Shown here: positions 60,401 to 64,000 of the stretch, one piece after another
Layout: each line of letters begins with the position of its first letter
Position numbering within the stretch: the first letter of the stretch is position 1
NCBI GenBank assembly: GCA_036852015.1
Contig: JAANDG010000633.1
Coordinates: forward strand, 1 to 64,000
Direction of reading: 5' to 3'
Source of the DNA: Pelodera strongyloides
Lineage: Eukaryota > Nematoda > Chromadorea > Rhabditida > Rhabditidae
Length of the DNA: 64,000 nt
The notes under the pieces: generated by a model
Told to the model about the DNA's origin: nothing
Seen by the model: the letters and a program-made list of their open reading frames with translations, nothing else
The model's database searches: none
Position numbers and translations under genes: made by a program

Positions 60401-62081
60401 CGTGAACTGATCTGATTTCATTCCACCTTGACTTACTTACGTTGCAAAGCATAAACTTTACTTGGATGTCAGAGTTTACTTAAGTTAGAGCAGTTCTGCA
60501 AATGTTCTAGTTAATTTGACAGCAGATTTCTGTGTTCTAGGTTCTAGGGCTCTGGGCTAACTTTGCAATTGGCCAACACGTGTTTTCTCGTAATACCCAC
60601 TAATTGAAATAGGAGCGGGTGCGGGTACCCGAAGAACAAGAGTCTTGGGACTTGCTGAAGGGTAGACTACACAAAATTTTATACTGCTACATAAATCGCG
60701 TGAGTATGAATCTAAACGACAAAAGGCACAAATCTTAAACATAGTGTTTGTCAACCCCTCGAACATAAGGCCATCATCAGGAAAATACGTTAACCTATGG
60801 CCTATGGAAGTTATTAAAAAGAAATGCCGGCCGGTTTTTGAAACGCATCTCAAGTACTTGCATTCTTTGCATTAATGCTACGTGGGGTCTAATTGAATTG
60901 GGGTCTAGTTGTTATGCTATTTCTTGCTCATTTGCATATGCTGAATGAGAAAGCAGGTGTACGCAATGCGTTTCAAAAACCGGCCGGTATTTCGCTTTAA
61001 ACCTGACAACTCACTCCCAGCAATATAACAATATAGCTGACAGAAAGAAGGATACACTTATAGCGAAATACCGGCCGGTTTTTGAAAAACATCGTGGACA
61101 GCAGAACATTTGCTCGAATTTAGCTTGATTTTTTATTCTAATTTATGTTAATTTGCACAGGCTGCGTAAGAATTCTGGTGTACTGTGTACTCGATGCGTT
61201 TCAAAAACCGGCCGGTATTTCGCTTTAAAAGTTTTTCAGCTGACAATGAAAATGTGTTTGTTTGTGAACATGTGAAGAAATATTGCGGTAGCAGTTACAT
61301 AAAATAGATTGTCAGCTATCAAATCGGGTGCACAAAAGCCGTGCTTAAAGCTGATGTAACTCGATGTTGGAAACAAATAGTGATACACTTCATGCAAAAT
61401 CACAGATATGATTGGAATAGCAATCCGCAGACTCTGTGAGAGTCGGGTTCAAAACAGGATATCTATTTTTGGTGACCTCAGGCTCAAACTCAGGAATATG
61501 TTCATTACTCAAGCAAAGTGTTAATGCGAACAGTGATGTGAACAAAAATAGACGTGATAATCAGTTGGTCCATAACGTGCCAGCGAGCCGACTCAGATCG
61601 AAATTTCTCCGGAATAAACAATCCACAGTAATCAAGCGACCGCTGTAGTATGATGTAGTTAGCATGCAAAGCCTGGGTACTGTAAGTAATAACTATTGTT
61701 TGTTCTCTAAAGCTTACTTCTAGTTAGTCAGTCATACAGGTGTTATCCCTTGGTCACTGTATAATGCAGTTAGCATGCAAAATCTGGGTACTGTAAGTAA
61801 TGACTATTGCTTGTTCTATAATGCTTACGTCTAGTTAGTCAGTTACACAGTGTTCTCCCTTGGCCACCGTATAATGCAGTTAGCATGCAAAAGCCTGGGT
61901 ACTGTGGGTAGTACTTGGGGTGATCTCACTCAATACTCACTATCGATGTGTTTTTCATCTTTTTGTTCTATGGTTTCCAGGTCTGCTTGCTCTTCATCTT
62001 CCTCTTGTATAGCAGCTGAACGTCTCGTACAAGACATCAAGTTGCTCAGTTGCCGGGCTAGCATTCGGCAAGGAATCTTGG
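18584..62081 (-). CDS. pde-4: cAMP-specific 3',5'-cyclic phosphodiesterase (PDE4 family)
   Basis: Hydrolyses cAMP to AMP in the cytosol. Shared exons in transcript order: 34077-33955, 33630-33557, 33226-33150, 23985-23923, 23768-23694, 22926-22753, 22517-22350, 22172-22092, 21867-21768, 20961-20807, 19739-19526, 19361-19270, 19138-19038, 18713-18584. Alternative 5' exons: 62064-61941 plus 59420-59153, or 52733-52411, or 42264-42005, or 24222-24136. Predicted lengths are 672, 649, 628 and 479 aa. In the 649-aa form UCR1 spans about 79-165 and UCR2 about 175-245, and the catalytic domain covers about 300-610. It has H364 and H368 in YHNHVH, H404-D405 in [11 protein letters not shown]522-N525 in ADLSN, and Q573 in SQVGF. 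The spacing of these equals that of mammalian PDE4 (160, 164, 200, 201, 318, 321, 369). All junctions keep frame. It is convergent with glt-1. In C. elegans these two genes are, from memory, on different chromosomes. Confidence 0.95.
18731..18901. mobile_element. Near-perfect palindromic MITE, family C
   Basis: 171 bp, almost fully self-complementary around a centre at CGTCCACGG. Ends TTAAAGCGAAATGCTAGCCC and its inverse. Inside the last pde-4 intron; it ends 17 bp from the acceptor. Confidence 0.95.
18965..19037 (-). other. Intron-retention reading of pde-4 exon 19138-19038
   Basis: If the donor at 19037 is not used, the frame runs on for 24 codons to TAA at 18965, ending in HFQRY and lacking EWYQSRI. 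It may be an alternative C-terminus or simply unspliced RNA. The donor AATAG|GTACGC and the conserved exon downstream favour splicing. Confidence 0.4.
19038..19138 (-). CDS. pde-4: pde-4 exon, end of catalytic domain
   Basis: Encodes [20 protein letters not shown] onward to LEENR. CGGTTTCAG acceptor, phase-2 donor. Confidence 0.95.
19270..19361 (-). CDS. pde-4: pde-4 exon with the invariant glutamine
   Basis: Encodes [20 protein letters not shown] onward to EKSQ. The final Q purine-clamp residue is at the junction with the next exon. Confidence 0.95.
19393..19515. repeat. GA microsatellite filling a pde-4 intron
   Basis: The 164-bp intron 19362-19525 is mostly (GA)n on the plus strand, so (CU)n in the transcript. 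Confidence 0.95.
19526..19739 (-). CDS. pde-4: pde-4 exon, metal-binding aspartate
   Basis: Encodes [20 protein letters not shown] through [11 protein letters not shown] to WNERILE. It contains the metal ligand D and the N of ADLSN. Confidence 0.96.
19985..20060 (-). mobile_element. SINE S1 tail fragment
   Basis: Reverse of the S1 tail (CGCTACAAGAACGCG, CCTTTATTCAAGG, TTTATGACAGGTTCGC). Diverged, in a pde-4 intron. Confidence 0.6.
20450..20515. repeat. TC microsatellite
   Basis: (TC)n with CCC interruptions in a pde-4 intron. Confidence 0.9.
20807..20961 (-). CDS. pde-4: pde-4 catalytic exon
   Basis: Encodes [20 protein letters not shown] onward to [17 protein letters not shown] acceptor. 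Confidence 0.96.
20993..21066 (+). repeat. tRNA-Thr(TGT)-like pseudogene or SINE head
   Basis: TAGCATAATGGTAAATCAGTAGACTTGTAATC carries an A box and an anticodon-like loop CTTGTAA, here written in two parts: TAGCATAATGG and GTAGACTTGTAATCC. The B box is GCGGGTTCGAGTCTC. The anticodon stem is mispaired and no acceptor stem forms, so it is likely non-functional. In a pde-4 intron. Confidence 0.5.
21768..21867 (-). CDS. pde-4: pde-4 exon with the PDE signature
   Basis: Encodes [16 protein letters not shown] then [27 protein letters not shown] fits the class I phosphodiesterase pattern HDx2Hx4N exactly. Confidence 0.97.
21901..22050. repeat. GA microsatellites
   Basis: Two (GA)n-rich tracts (21901-21935, 22018-22050) in the short intron 21868-22091. 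Confidence 0.8.
22092..22172 (-). CDS. pde-4: pde-4 exon with catalytic histidine
   Basis: Encodes [20 protein letters not shown] onward to SSPVLE. The first H of YHNHVH is the proton donor and the last a metal ligand. HG replaces the usual HA. Confidence 0.96.
22350..22517 (-). CDS. pde-4: pde-4 catalytic exon
   Basis: Encodes [20 protein letters not shown] onward to [18 protein letters not shown] acceptor. Confidence 0.96.
22675..22746. repeat. GA microsatellite next to a pde-4 donor
   Basis: (GA)n on the plus strand, so (CU)n in the transcript, beginning about 7 nt after the donor of exon 22926-22753. Confidence 0.9.
22753..22926 (-). CDS. pde-4: pde-4 exon, UCR2 to catalytic linker
   Basis: Encodes [20 protein letters not shown] onward to [17 protein letters not shown] acceptor. 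Confidence 0.95.
23603..23624. repeat. Interstitial GCCTAA (TTAGGC) repeat, 3 copies
   Basis: Three GCCTAA units followed by degenerate CCTAACTTGAG words. Telomere-like, minus orientation, in a pde-4 intron. Confidence 0.7.
23694..23768 (-). CDS. pde-4: pde-4 UCR2 exon
   Basis: Encodes [20 protein letters not shown] and SGETE. Donor GAG|GTGGGT. Confidence 0.95.
23923..23985 (-). CDS. pde-4: pde-4 UCR2 exon, shared by long and short forms
   Basis: Encodes [20 protein letters not shown] and Q, phase 0 at both ends. Accepts either 33150 (MASSK|FRKML) or 24136 (ITSSH|FRKML). Confidence 0.96.
24136..24223 (-). CDS. pde-4: pde-4 alternative first exon, short isoform
   Basis: Begins after GTAATCAG with A then ATG at 24222 and encodes [20 protein letters not shown], then TSSQITSSH, ending at CAT|GTAAGG in phase 0. 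It replaces UCR1, giving a 479-aa short form with UCR2 only. The long-form splice 33150 to 23985 skips it. Confidence 0.8.
24835..24970. repeat. GA microsatellite
   Basis: Interrupted (GA)n with CGAATG and CCAAAG breaks. Confidence 0.85.
25633..25735. mobile_element. Foldback MITE, family A, left half only
   Basis: TTAAAGCGAAACACCGGCCG with the usual interior start, but the inverted right end is missing after about 25735. A truncated copy. Confidence 0.75.
26030..26295. repeat. GA tract, then TC tract
   Basis: (GA)n at 26034-26102 and (TC)n at 26254-26292 flank a 150-bp spacer with a GCGCGCAGCGCGC core. The opposed tracts could pair. Confidence 0.85.
27370..27870. repeat. Long GA-rich microsatellite region
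   Basis: Several interrupted (GA)n blocks over 500 bp. All long LSLSL-type frames here are repeat translation. Confidence 0.9.
28771..28976. repeat. Direct duplication of 103 bp, plus decayed third copy
   Basis: Two adjacent copies beginning TAAATGAAAAACTTGAACTC at 28771 and 28874 look identical. A degraded third continues to about 29035 (ATGATTATGTGACCATA). Confidence 0.9.
29268..29275. promoter_or_regulatory. Consensus CRE, TGACGTCA
   Basis: Lies within the palindrome TTGTGACGTCACAA in a pde-4 intron, about 5 kb upstream of the short-form exon. Confidence 0.45.
30139..30190. repeat. (AAT)n microsatellite
   Basis: About 17 perfect units, directly after an element core GTCGCCTCAGGCGGC (29970) shared with 5186. 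Confidence 0.95.
30549..30719. mobile_element. Near-perfect palindromic MITE, family C
   Basis: 171 bp, same length as the copy at 18731 and differing by a few substitutions (AGCTCC for AGCCCC, GCGCGATCG for GTACGATCG). The central substitutions are matched on both arms. Confidence 0.95.
31386..31558. mobile_element. Foldback MITE, family A
   Basis: TTAAGCGAAATACCGGCCGG ... CCGGCCGGTATTTCGCTTTAA (one base lost at the left end). Confidence 0.9.
31935..31995. repeat. GA microsatellite
   Basis: Long nearly pure (GA)n. Confidence 0.95.
32943..33108. mobile_element. Foldback MITE, family D
   Basis: Left end ATAAAGCGTTATGGCATGTG pairs imperfectly with CACGTGTCATACCGCTTTAA. The motif GGCACAGAATG occurs twice inside. 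It ends about 40 bp before the pde-4 donor at 33149. Confidence 0.75.
33150..33226 (-). CDS. pde-4: pde-4 UCR1-UCR2 linker exon
   Basis: Encodes [20 protein letters not shown] then MASSK, a hallmark PDE4 segment. Confidence 0.96.
33557..33630 (-). CDS. pde-4: pde-4 exon, UCR1 end to linker
   Basis: Encodes [20 protein letters not shown] then AETLE. Phases fit both neighbours. Confidence 0.93.
33955..34077 (-). CDS. pde-4: pde-4 UCR1 common exon
   Basis: Encodes [20 protein letters not shown] onward to GRHSNR. It starts with one base that completes a codon, so it accepts phase-2 donors from the 52, 42 and 59-kb exons alike. Confidence 0.96.
34882..34965. repeat. GA microsatellite
   Basis: (GA)n with one GGGTA break. 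Confidence 0.9.
36433..36735. repeat. TC tract followed by GATA/GA tract
   Basis: Nearly pure (TC)n at 36433-36541, then a GATAGAGA-type tract from 36630. Opposed polarity, so they could pair. Confidence 0.9.
37117..37144. repeat. Interstitial TTAGGC repeat, 4 copies
   Basis: Four exact TTAGGC units in a pde-4 intron. Confidence 0.8.
37574..37754. mobile_element. Palindromic MITE, family C, with internal duplication
   Basis: Same ends as 18731-18901. On the right arm the segment AGGACGATCGTACAAAATT is inserted or copied, breaking the symmetry. Confidence 0.93.
38285..38336. repeat. (GTTT)n microsatellite
   Basis: About 11 GTTT units, then GTATGTAT. Confidence 0.95.
39941..40110. repeat. 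TC tract and GA tract
   Basis: (TC)n at 39943-39973 and (GA)n at 40075-40108, opposed. Confidence 0.85.
41393..41440. repeat. GA microsatellite
   Basis: Imperfect (GA)n. Confidence 0.85.
42005..42264 (-). CDS. pde-4: pde-4 alternative first exon, 42-kb isoform
   Basis: From ATG at 42264 it encodes [20 protein letters not shown] onward to NLFKHQH, ending AA|GTGAGT in phase 2, which joins HGDDLIV in the common exon. It carries four RRxS motifs (RRAS, RRSS, RRCS, RRNS). The frame is open upstream to a possible acceptor ACAAACAG near 42304, so the true start may differ. Assignment to pde-4 rests on phase, strand and position. Confidence 0.75.
42775..43125. repeat. GA microsatellites
   Basis: (GA)n tracts at 42775-42843 and 43078-43122. 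Confidence 0.85.
43431..43720. repeat. TC tract and GA tract
   Basis: (TC)n at 43431-43470 and (GA)n at 43678-43718. Confidence 0.85.
43665..43672. promoter_or_regulatory. Consensus CRE in a 16-bp perfect palindrome
   Basis: TGACGTCA inside CTGGTGACGTCACCAG (43661-43676), about 1.4 kb upstream of the 42-kb pde-4 first exon. Confidence 0.5.
46316..46476. mobile_element. Foldback MITE, family D-like
   Basis: AACGGCAGGTTTTTGAAACG at the left, CTCAAAAACCGGC...CGCTTTAAA at the right. Diverged ends. Confidence 0.65.
47738..47820. repeat. TC microsatellite
   Basis: (TC)n blocks at 47740-47759 and 47790-47815. Confidence 0.85.
48327..48425. repeat. GA microsatellite
   Basis: Long (GA)n with CGAGA breaks. 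Confidence 0.9.
49020..49205. repeat. Minisatellite, unit about 47-49 bp, 4 copies
   Basis: CCTGATACGTCT recurs at about 49025, 49072, 49119 and 49168, each followed by CTGACCTC and a GACTGCGTAGT block. Confidence 0.9.
49357..49785. repeat. TC microsatellites
   Basis: (TC)n at 49357-49391, then a long (TC)n/(TTTCTC)n tract at 49709-49780. Confidence 0.9.
49960..50085 (+). mobile_element. SINE S1 body and tail
   Basis: GACGTCGAGC, CATCTGGAACTTGTCG and TTGAATAAAGGAACACG match the 5870-6140 element; the tRNA-like head is absent. Confidence 0.7.
50571..50830. repeat. GA microsatellites
   Basis: (GA)n at 50572-50702 and 50788-50816. Confidence 0.9.
51408..51496. repeat. GA microsatellite
   Basis: (GA)n with AAAGA breaks. 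Confidence 0.9.
51736..51754. repeat. (CA)n microsatellite
   Basis: About nine CA units. Confidence 0.85.
52411..52735 (-). CDS. pde-4: pde-4 alternative first exon, canonical UCR1 isoform
   Basis: Begins after CAGCTTCAG with GA then ATG at 52733. Encodes [20 protein letters not shown], a Ser/Ala-rich stretch, then [20 protein letters not shown] and [13 protein letters not shown] (S79) is the PKA site that activates PDE4 long forms in mammals. Donor CA|GTAAGT, phase 2. Very GC-rich against AT-rich flanks. The ATG directly after an acceptor suggests trans-splicing. An in-frame ATG at 52766 would add [11 protein letters not shown] but lies before the acceptor. Confidence 0.9.
53418..53425. promoter_or_regulatory. 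Consensus CRE, TGACGTCA
   Basis: Lies 0.7 kb upstream of the 52-kb pde-4 first exon, in the right place for promoter control, but use is not shown. Confidence 0.5.
53497..53600. repeat. GA microsatellite
   Basis: Interrupted (GA)n. Confidence 0.85.
53878..53945 (-). repeat. tRNA-like sequence, minus strand
   Basis: On the minus strand, GTGCAGCTGGATAAGGT resembles an A box and CAGGTTCGAATCCG a B box. No acceptor stem closes. Confidence 0.45.
54626..54790. mobile_element. Foldback MITE, family D
   Basis: Starts TTAAAGCGGCATGGCACGTG. The right arm is decayed (ACATACGTTTTGGTTTCACA), and the end is uncertain. Confidence 0.6.
55700..55990. mobile_element. Foldback element, family E relative
   Basis: Right end TGATGGGCCTGCCCCTTTAA matches the 11625-12020 element. 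The interior has an inverted pair around TATGCAAATTTATCGTGAGC. The left end has decayed. Confidence 0.7.
57130..57316. mobile_element. Foldback MITE, family A
   Basis: TTAAAGCGAAATACCGGCCG ... CGGCCTGTATTTCGCTTTAA; octamer ATGCAAAT inside. Confidence 0.92.
58188..58344. mobile_element. Foldback MITE, family A, interior reversed
   Basis: Usual ends, but the interior (GGGGTCTAGTTTTTATTC) runs in the opposite direction to the 57130 copy. Confidence 0.9.
59153..59420 (-). CDS. pde-4: pde-4 alternative 5' exon (59 kb)
   Basis: CCCTTTCAG acceptor at 59421 and AGACG|GTCAGT donor, phase 2, joining the common UCR1 exon as VPGSRR|HGDDL. It reads [20 protein letters not shown] onward to [15 protein letters not shown]. 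It can be entered in frame from the 62-kb exon (phase 1) or start at its first internal ATG (59307, MDAALAPH; 593 aa total). GC-rich. It carries RRTT and RRHT motifs but not RRESF. Confidence 0.75.
60814..61000. mobile_element. Foldback MITE, family A
   Basis: TTAAAAAGAAATGCCGGCCG ... CCGGCCGGTATTTCGCTTTAA; octamer ATTTGCAT inside. Confidence 0.9.
61058..61228. mobile_element. Foldback MITE, family A
   Basis: TTATAGCGAAATACCGGCCG ... CCGGCCGGTATTTCGCTTTAA. Closest in interior to the 12017 copy (GCTCGAATTTAGCTTGATTT). Confidence 0.9.
61650..61910. repeat. Minisatellite, unit about 120 bp, just over 2 copies
   Basis: GTTAGCATGCAAA followed by CTGGGTACTGT recurs at about 61660, 61770 and 61880, with TCTAGTTAGTCAGT between. 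Confidence 0.85.
61941..62081 (-). CDS. pde-4: pde-4 alternative first exon (62 kb), longest isoform
   Basis: After GTTATTTAG (acceptor ending at 62082) the first ATG is at 62064: [20 protein letters not shown], then the acidic [20 protein letters not shown]. Donor GATA|GTGAGT, phase 1. It fits only the 59-kb exon, which needs one leading base and then reads open for its full length. It has no recognised domain; assignment is by phase and order. Confidence 0.7.
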
Positions 62082-63185
62082 CTAAATAACGGCTAATTTG
62101 CATAATTGCATACTGTAACTACATGTCAGCCGACGCTGAGATCAAATAAGAAGTTGCATCGCATACTGTAGTTGCAATTTGCATATCAACACATGGAGGG
62201 AAGAGAAGAGACAAGAATGTGATGATGATGCAAAAGTAAAAAAAAAAGTCTAGAGGCAGTATTGCACGAAGTTCATGAAGCGTATACGGGGACACGGAAG
62301 GGAACTTCACATAGAACATTCGAATGCAGTACGCTTCACGAACCACGTACAATACCGCTTTAAACAGGATTTAGATTTGATCAAAATGTACGGAACTAAT
62401 GATCAATCATTACATTAATAACAAAAGGCCAACAAGATTTATCTAGACAGACATTTATGTAAATAAAAAATGAAATGGAGATTAGCCTTGTTAGGAAAGC
62501 ATTTAGGTTTGTCTGTCTGCAGTCTGCCCAATTATAAAAATGATAATAATCGCCTAATTACATGTCTAATAAACGATGTAATATTGCTGATTTCCAGCAA
62601 TGTTTTCCATTATGATGGATTCCGCTACTAAAAAATAAATAAAAAGATCGTACATTGAAGTAGTGCGTACTTATTGATACATTGCAAGTTTTGCAGCGAA
62701 ACTATTACACATTCGTAAGCAGCAAAATATAACAACCTCATAATTCATAATTACTGCAATTTTATGCACTACGGTAAACGCTAAGCCTAAGCCTAGGCCA
62801 CTGGGCCAATGGGGGCTATATGACGCGTCGTCTACTGACTACCGGGCTCCCAATCGGGCCAGCCCGGGGGCCAACAAAGGGCGAATGAATCTCAATATCG
62901 CCCCTGTTAAGTGGGCCAGGAATCGCCTCATATTGTCCCATTTTCGAGCGAAATTACAACCACTCTAAACACTTTACATTCGAAATGGTGGGAATCGTAA
63001 ACCGGAGCCTTATGTAAGAAAATTGTTGGACGAGTACGATAGTCCTAGGTTGCACACCAGAAATTGTTGAATAATTACGACTGCAAGGGTATGTATGGCA
63101 GGGACCCCTGGGCACGATATAATATAGTATTCCACTCCGTTATTCATAGCAATCCATATTCTTAAACATAACTGGAGGGGCTCAA

Positions 63186-63350
63186 GCCGTTTAACAGCCG
63201 TTTTTGAAACGAATCCTGGGCGCTGTATTCTCTTCTTGCGAATGCAAATAACTGCGCGCTACTTTTTCTAATTATATGCATTTGCGTACAACATATGATA
63301 ATACATTTCCCCATGACATTTTTCAAAAACACGGTGTTATATCGCTTTAT
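63186..63350. mobile_element. Foldback element, family D-like
   Basis: AACAGCCGTTTTTGAAACG at the left and TTTTTCAAAAACACGGTGTT...CGCTTTA at the right. Weakly paired. Confidence 0.55.
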
Positions 63351-63449
63351 ACTTAATCCAAGCGAGCAAGTCAGCAATAGATATGTCTATACGTCTTAGC
63401 ATTGCGTATTCCGGAAATAAGTGACAAAATATGACAGAGTGTCAGAAAA

Positions 63450-63640
63450 TTAAAGCGAAATACCAGCCGGTTTTTTAAACGCATCTCAAATATCCGCATT
63501 CTTATGCAGTTATGCTAAGAGGGGTCGATTTGGGGTCTATCTTTTATTATAATTTATGCTCATTTGCATATGATACACAAGAAAGTAGGGGTACGCCGGT
63601 ACGCGATGCGTTTCAAAAATCGGCCGGTATTTCGCTTTAA
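63450..63640. mobile_element. Foldback MITE, family A
   Basis: TTAAAGCGAAATACCAGCCG ... CGGCCGGTATTTCGCTTTAA; octamer ATTTGCAT inside. Confidence 0.9.
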
Positions 63641-63975
63641 GGCTTCGGCTTATGCCATCCATTCAACAGGATTATCATTCGGACGGTGATTTTTATGAAT
63701 ATATGTATTACGTGTAATCAACAATCTAAAAGAATAAGCAAGAAGTAAATAAGGAAACTTTGCAAAGCACACAGAACAACGATTGTGACGTCTTATGTTC
63801 AATTGTAGATCTTATCGACTGGTTTCCAAAACACACCCAACAAATTTTAAAAAGGTCGAAAAGGTTTAAACAAATAAACGGAAGTGTGAATTCAAGAAAC
63901 AATCGTTGTGCAATTTTTCCATTTGGACGTGTTTGGCAACTTACTTTACACTTTTACTTCAACTTTACTTCTATT

Positions 63976-64000
63976 TTAAAGCGAAACGGCCGGTTTTGAA
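63976..64000. mobile_element. Foldback MITE, family A, cut by window edge
   Basis: Starts TTAAAGCGAAACGGCCGG and runs off the right edge. Confidence 0.75.

Larger units (their letters stand above)
59421..61940. other. pde-4 intron (about 2.5 kb)
   Basis: Two family A MITEs (60814 and 61058) and a minisatellite at 61650-61910 next to the donor. Otherwise AT-rich, with no gene seen. Confidence 0.6.
62082..64000. other. Flank upstream of pde-4
   Basis: AT-rich. Contains a family D end near 62340-62363, a GC-rich patch at 62800-62930, GCCTAA words at 62785, a foldback at 63186-63350 and family A copies at 63450 and 63976. No gene recognised. Confidence 0.55.

Noticed and set aside
1..64000. CRISPR arrays, bacterial operons, phage or toxin-antitoxin modules
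   Set aside because: The window is a nematode-type genome with spliced genes; the tandem arrays have no constant-repeat/unique-spacer structure.

Overview
The window is eukaryotic and almost certainly from a nematode, most likely a rhabditid. Exons are short with GT-AG introns, and acceptors mostly read TTTCAG or TTTTAG. Several first exons open directly on such an acceptor, as expected for spliced-leader trans-splicing. Both genes read as close relatives of Caenorhabditis proteins, and interstitial runs of TTAGGC, the nematode telomere unit, occur. The species cannot be told.

There are two real genes, convergent. (1) Plus strand, about 4815-14091: a glt-1-type SLC1 sodium-dependent glutamate transporter in 16 exons, 498 aa, complete, with one GC-AG intron. 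(2) Minus strand, about 62081-18584: a pde-4 cAMP-specific phosphodiesterase spread over 43 kb. Its catalytic and UCR2 exons are compact (18584-23985) and its UCR1 exons lie at 33150-34077. Four alternative 5' starts lie at 62/59 kb, 52.7 kb, 42.3 kb and 24.2 kb. The three long starts all reach the shared UCR1 exon in the same phase and give predicted proteins of 672, 649 and 628 aa; the short start gives 479 aa.

Layout: 1-1365, a ~125-bp tandem array carrying TGACGTCA in most copies; 1366-4814, AT-rich upstream DNA with one foldback element; 4815-14091, glt-1 with introns full of foldback elements and tRNA-derived repeats; 14092-18583, intergenic, with a nested foldback; 18584-62081, pde-4, whose large introns hold GA/TC microsatellites, foldbacks and minisatellites; 62082-64000, upstream flank with more foldbacks.

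The dominant non-coding component is a set of short foldback (MITE-like) families of about 170-460 bp. They share outer ends TTAAAG...CTTTAA but have unrelated interiors. At least 14 copies of one family and three near-perfect palindromes of another are present.

The genes are not an operon. Both belong to neuronal signalling: glutamate clearance at the plasma membrane and cAMP breakdown in the cytosol. Consensus CRE sites (TGACGTCA) recur in pde-4 introns, two of them 0.7-1.4 kb upstream of alternative first exons, which would fit cAMP feedback. No wholly new system was found. The most interesting signals are the N-terminal isoform switching of pde-4 and the shared-end foldback superfamily.
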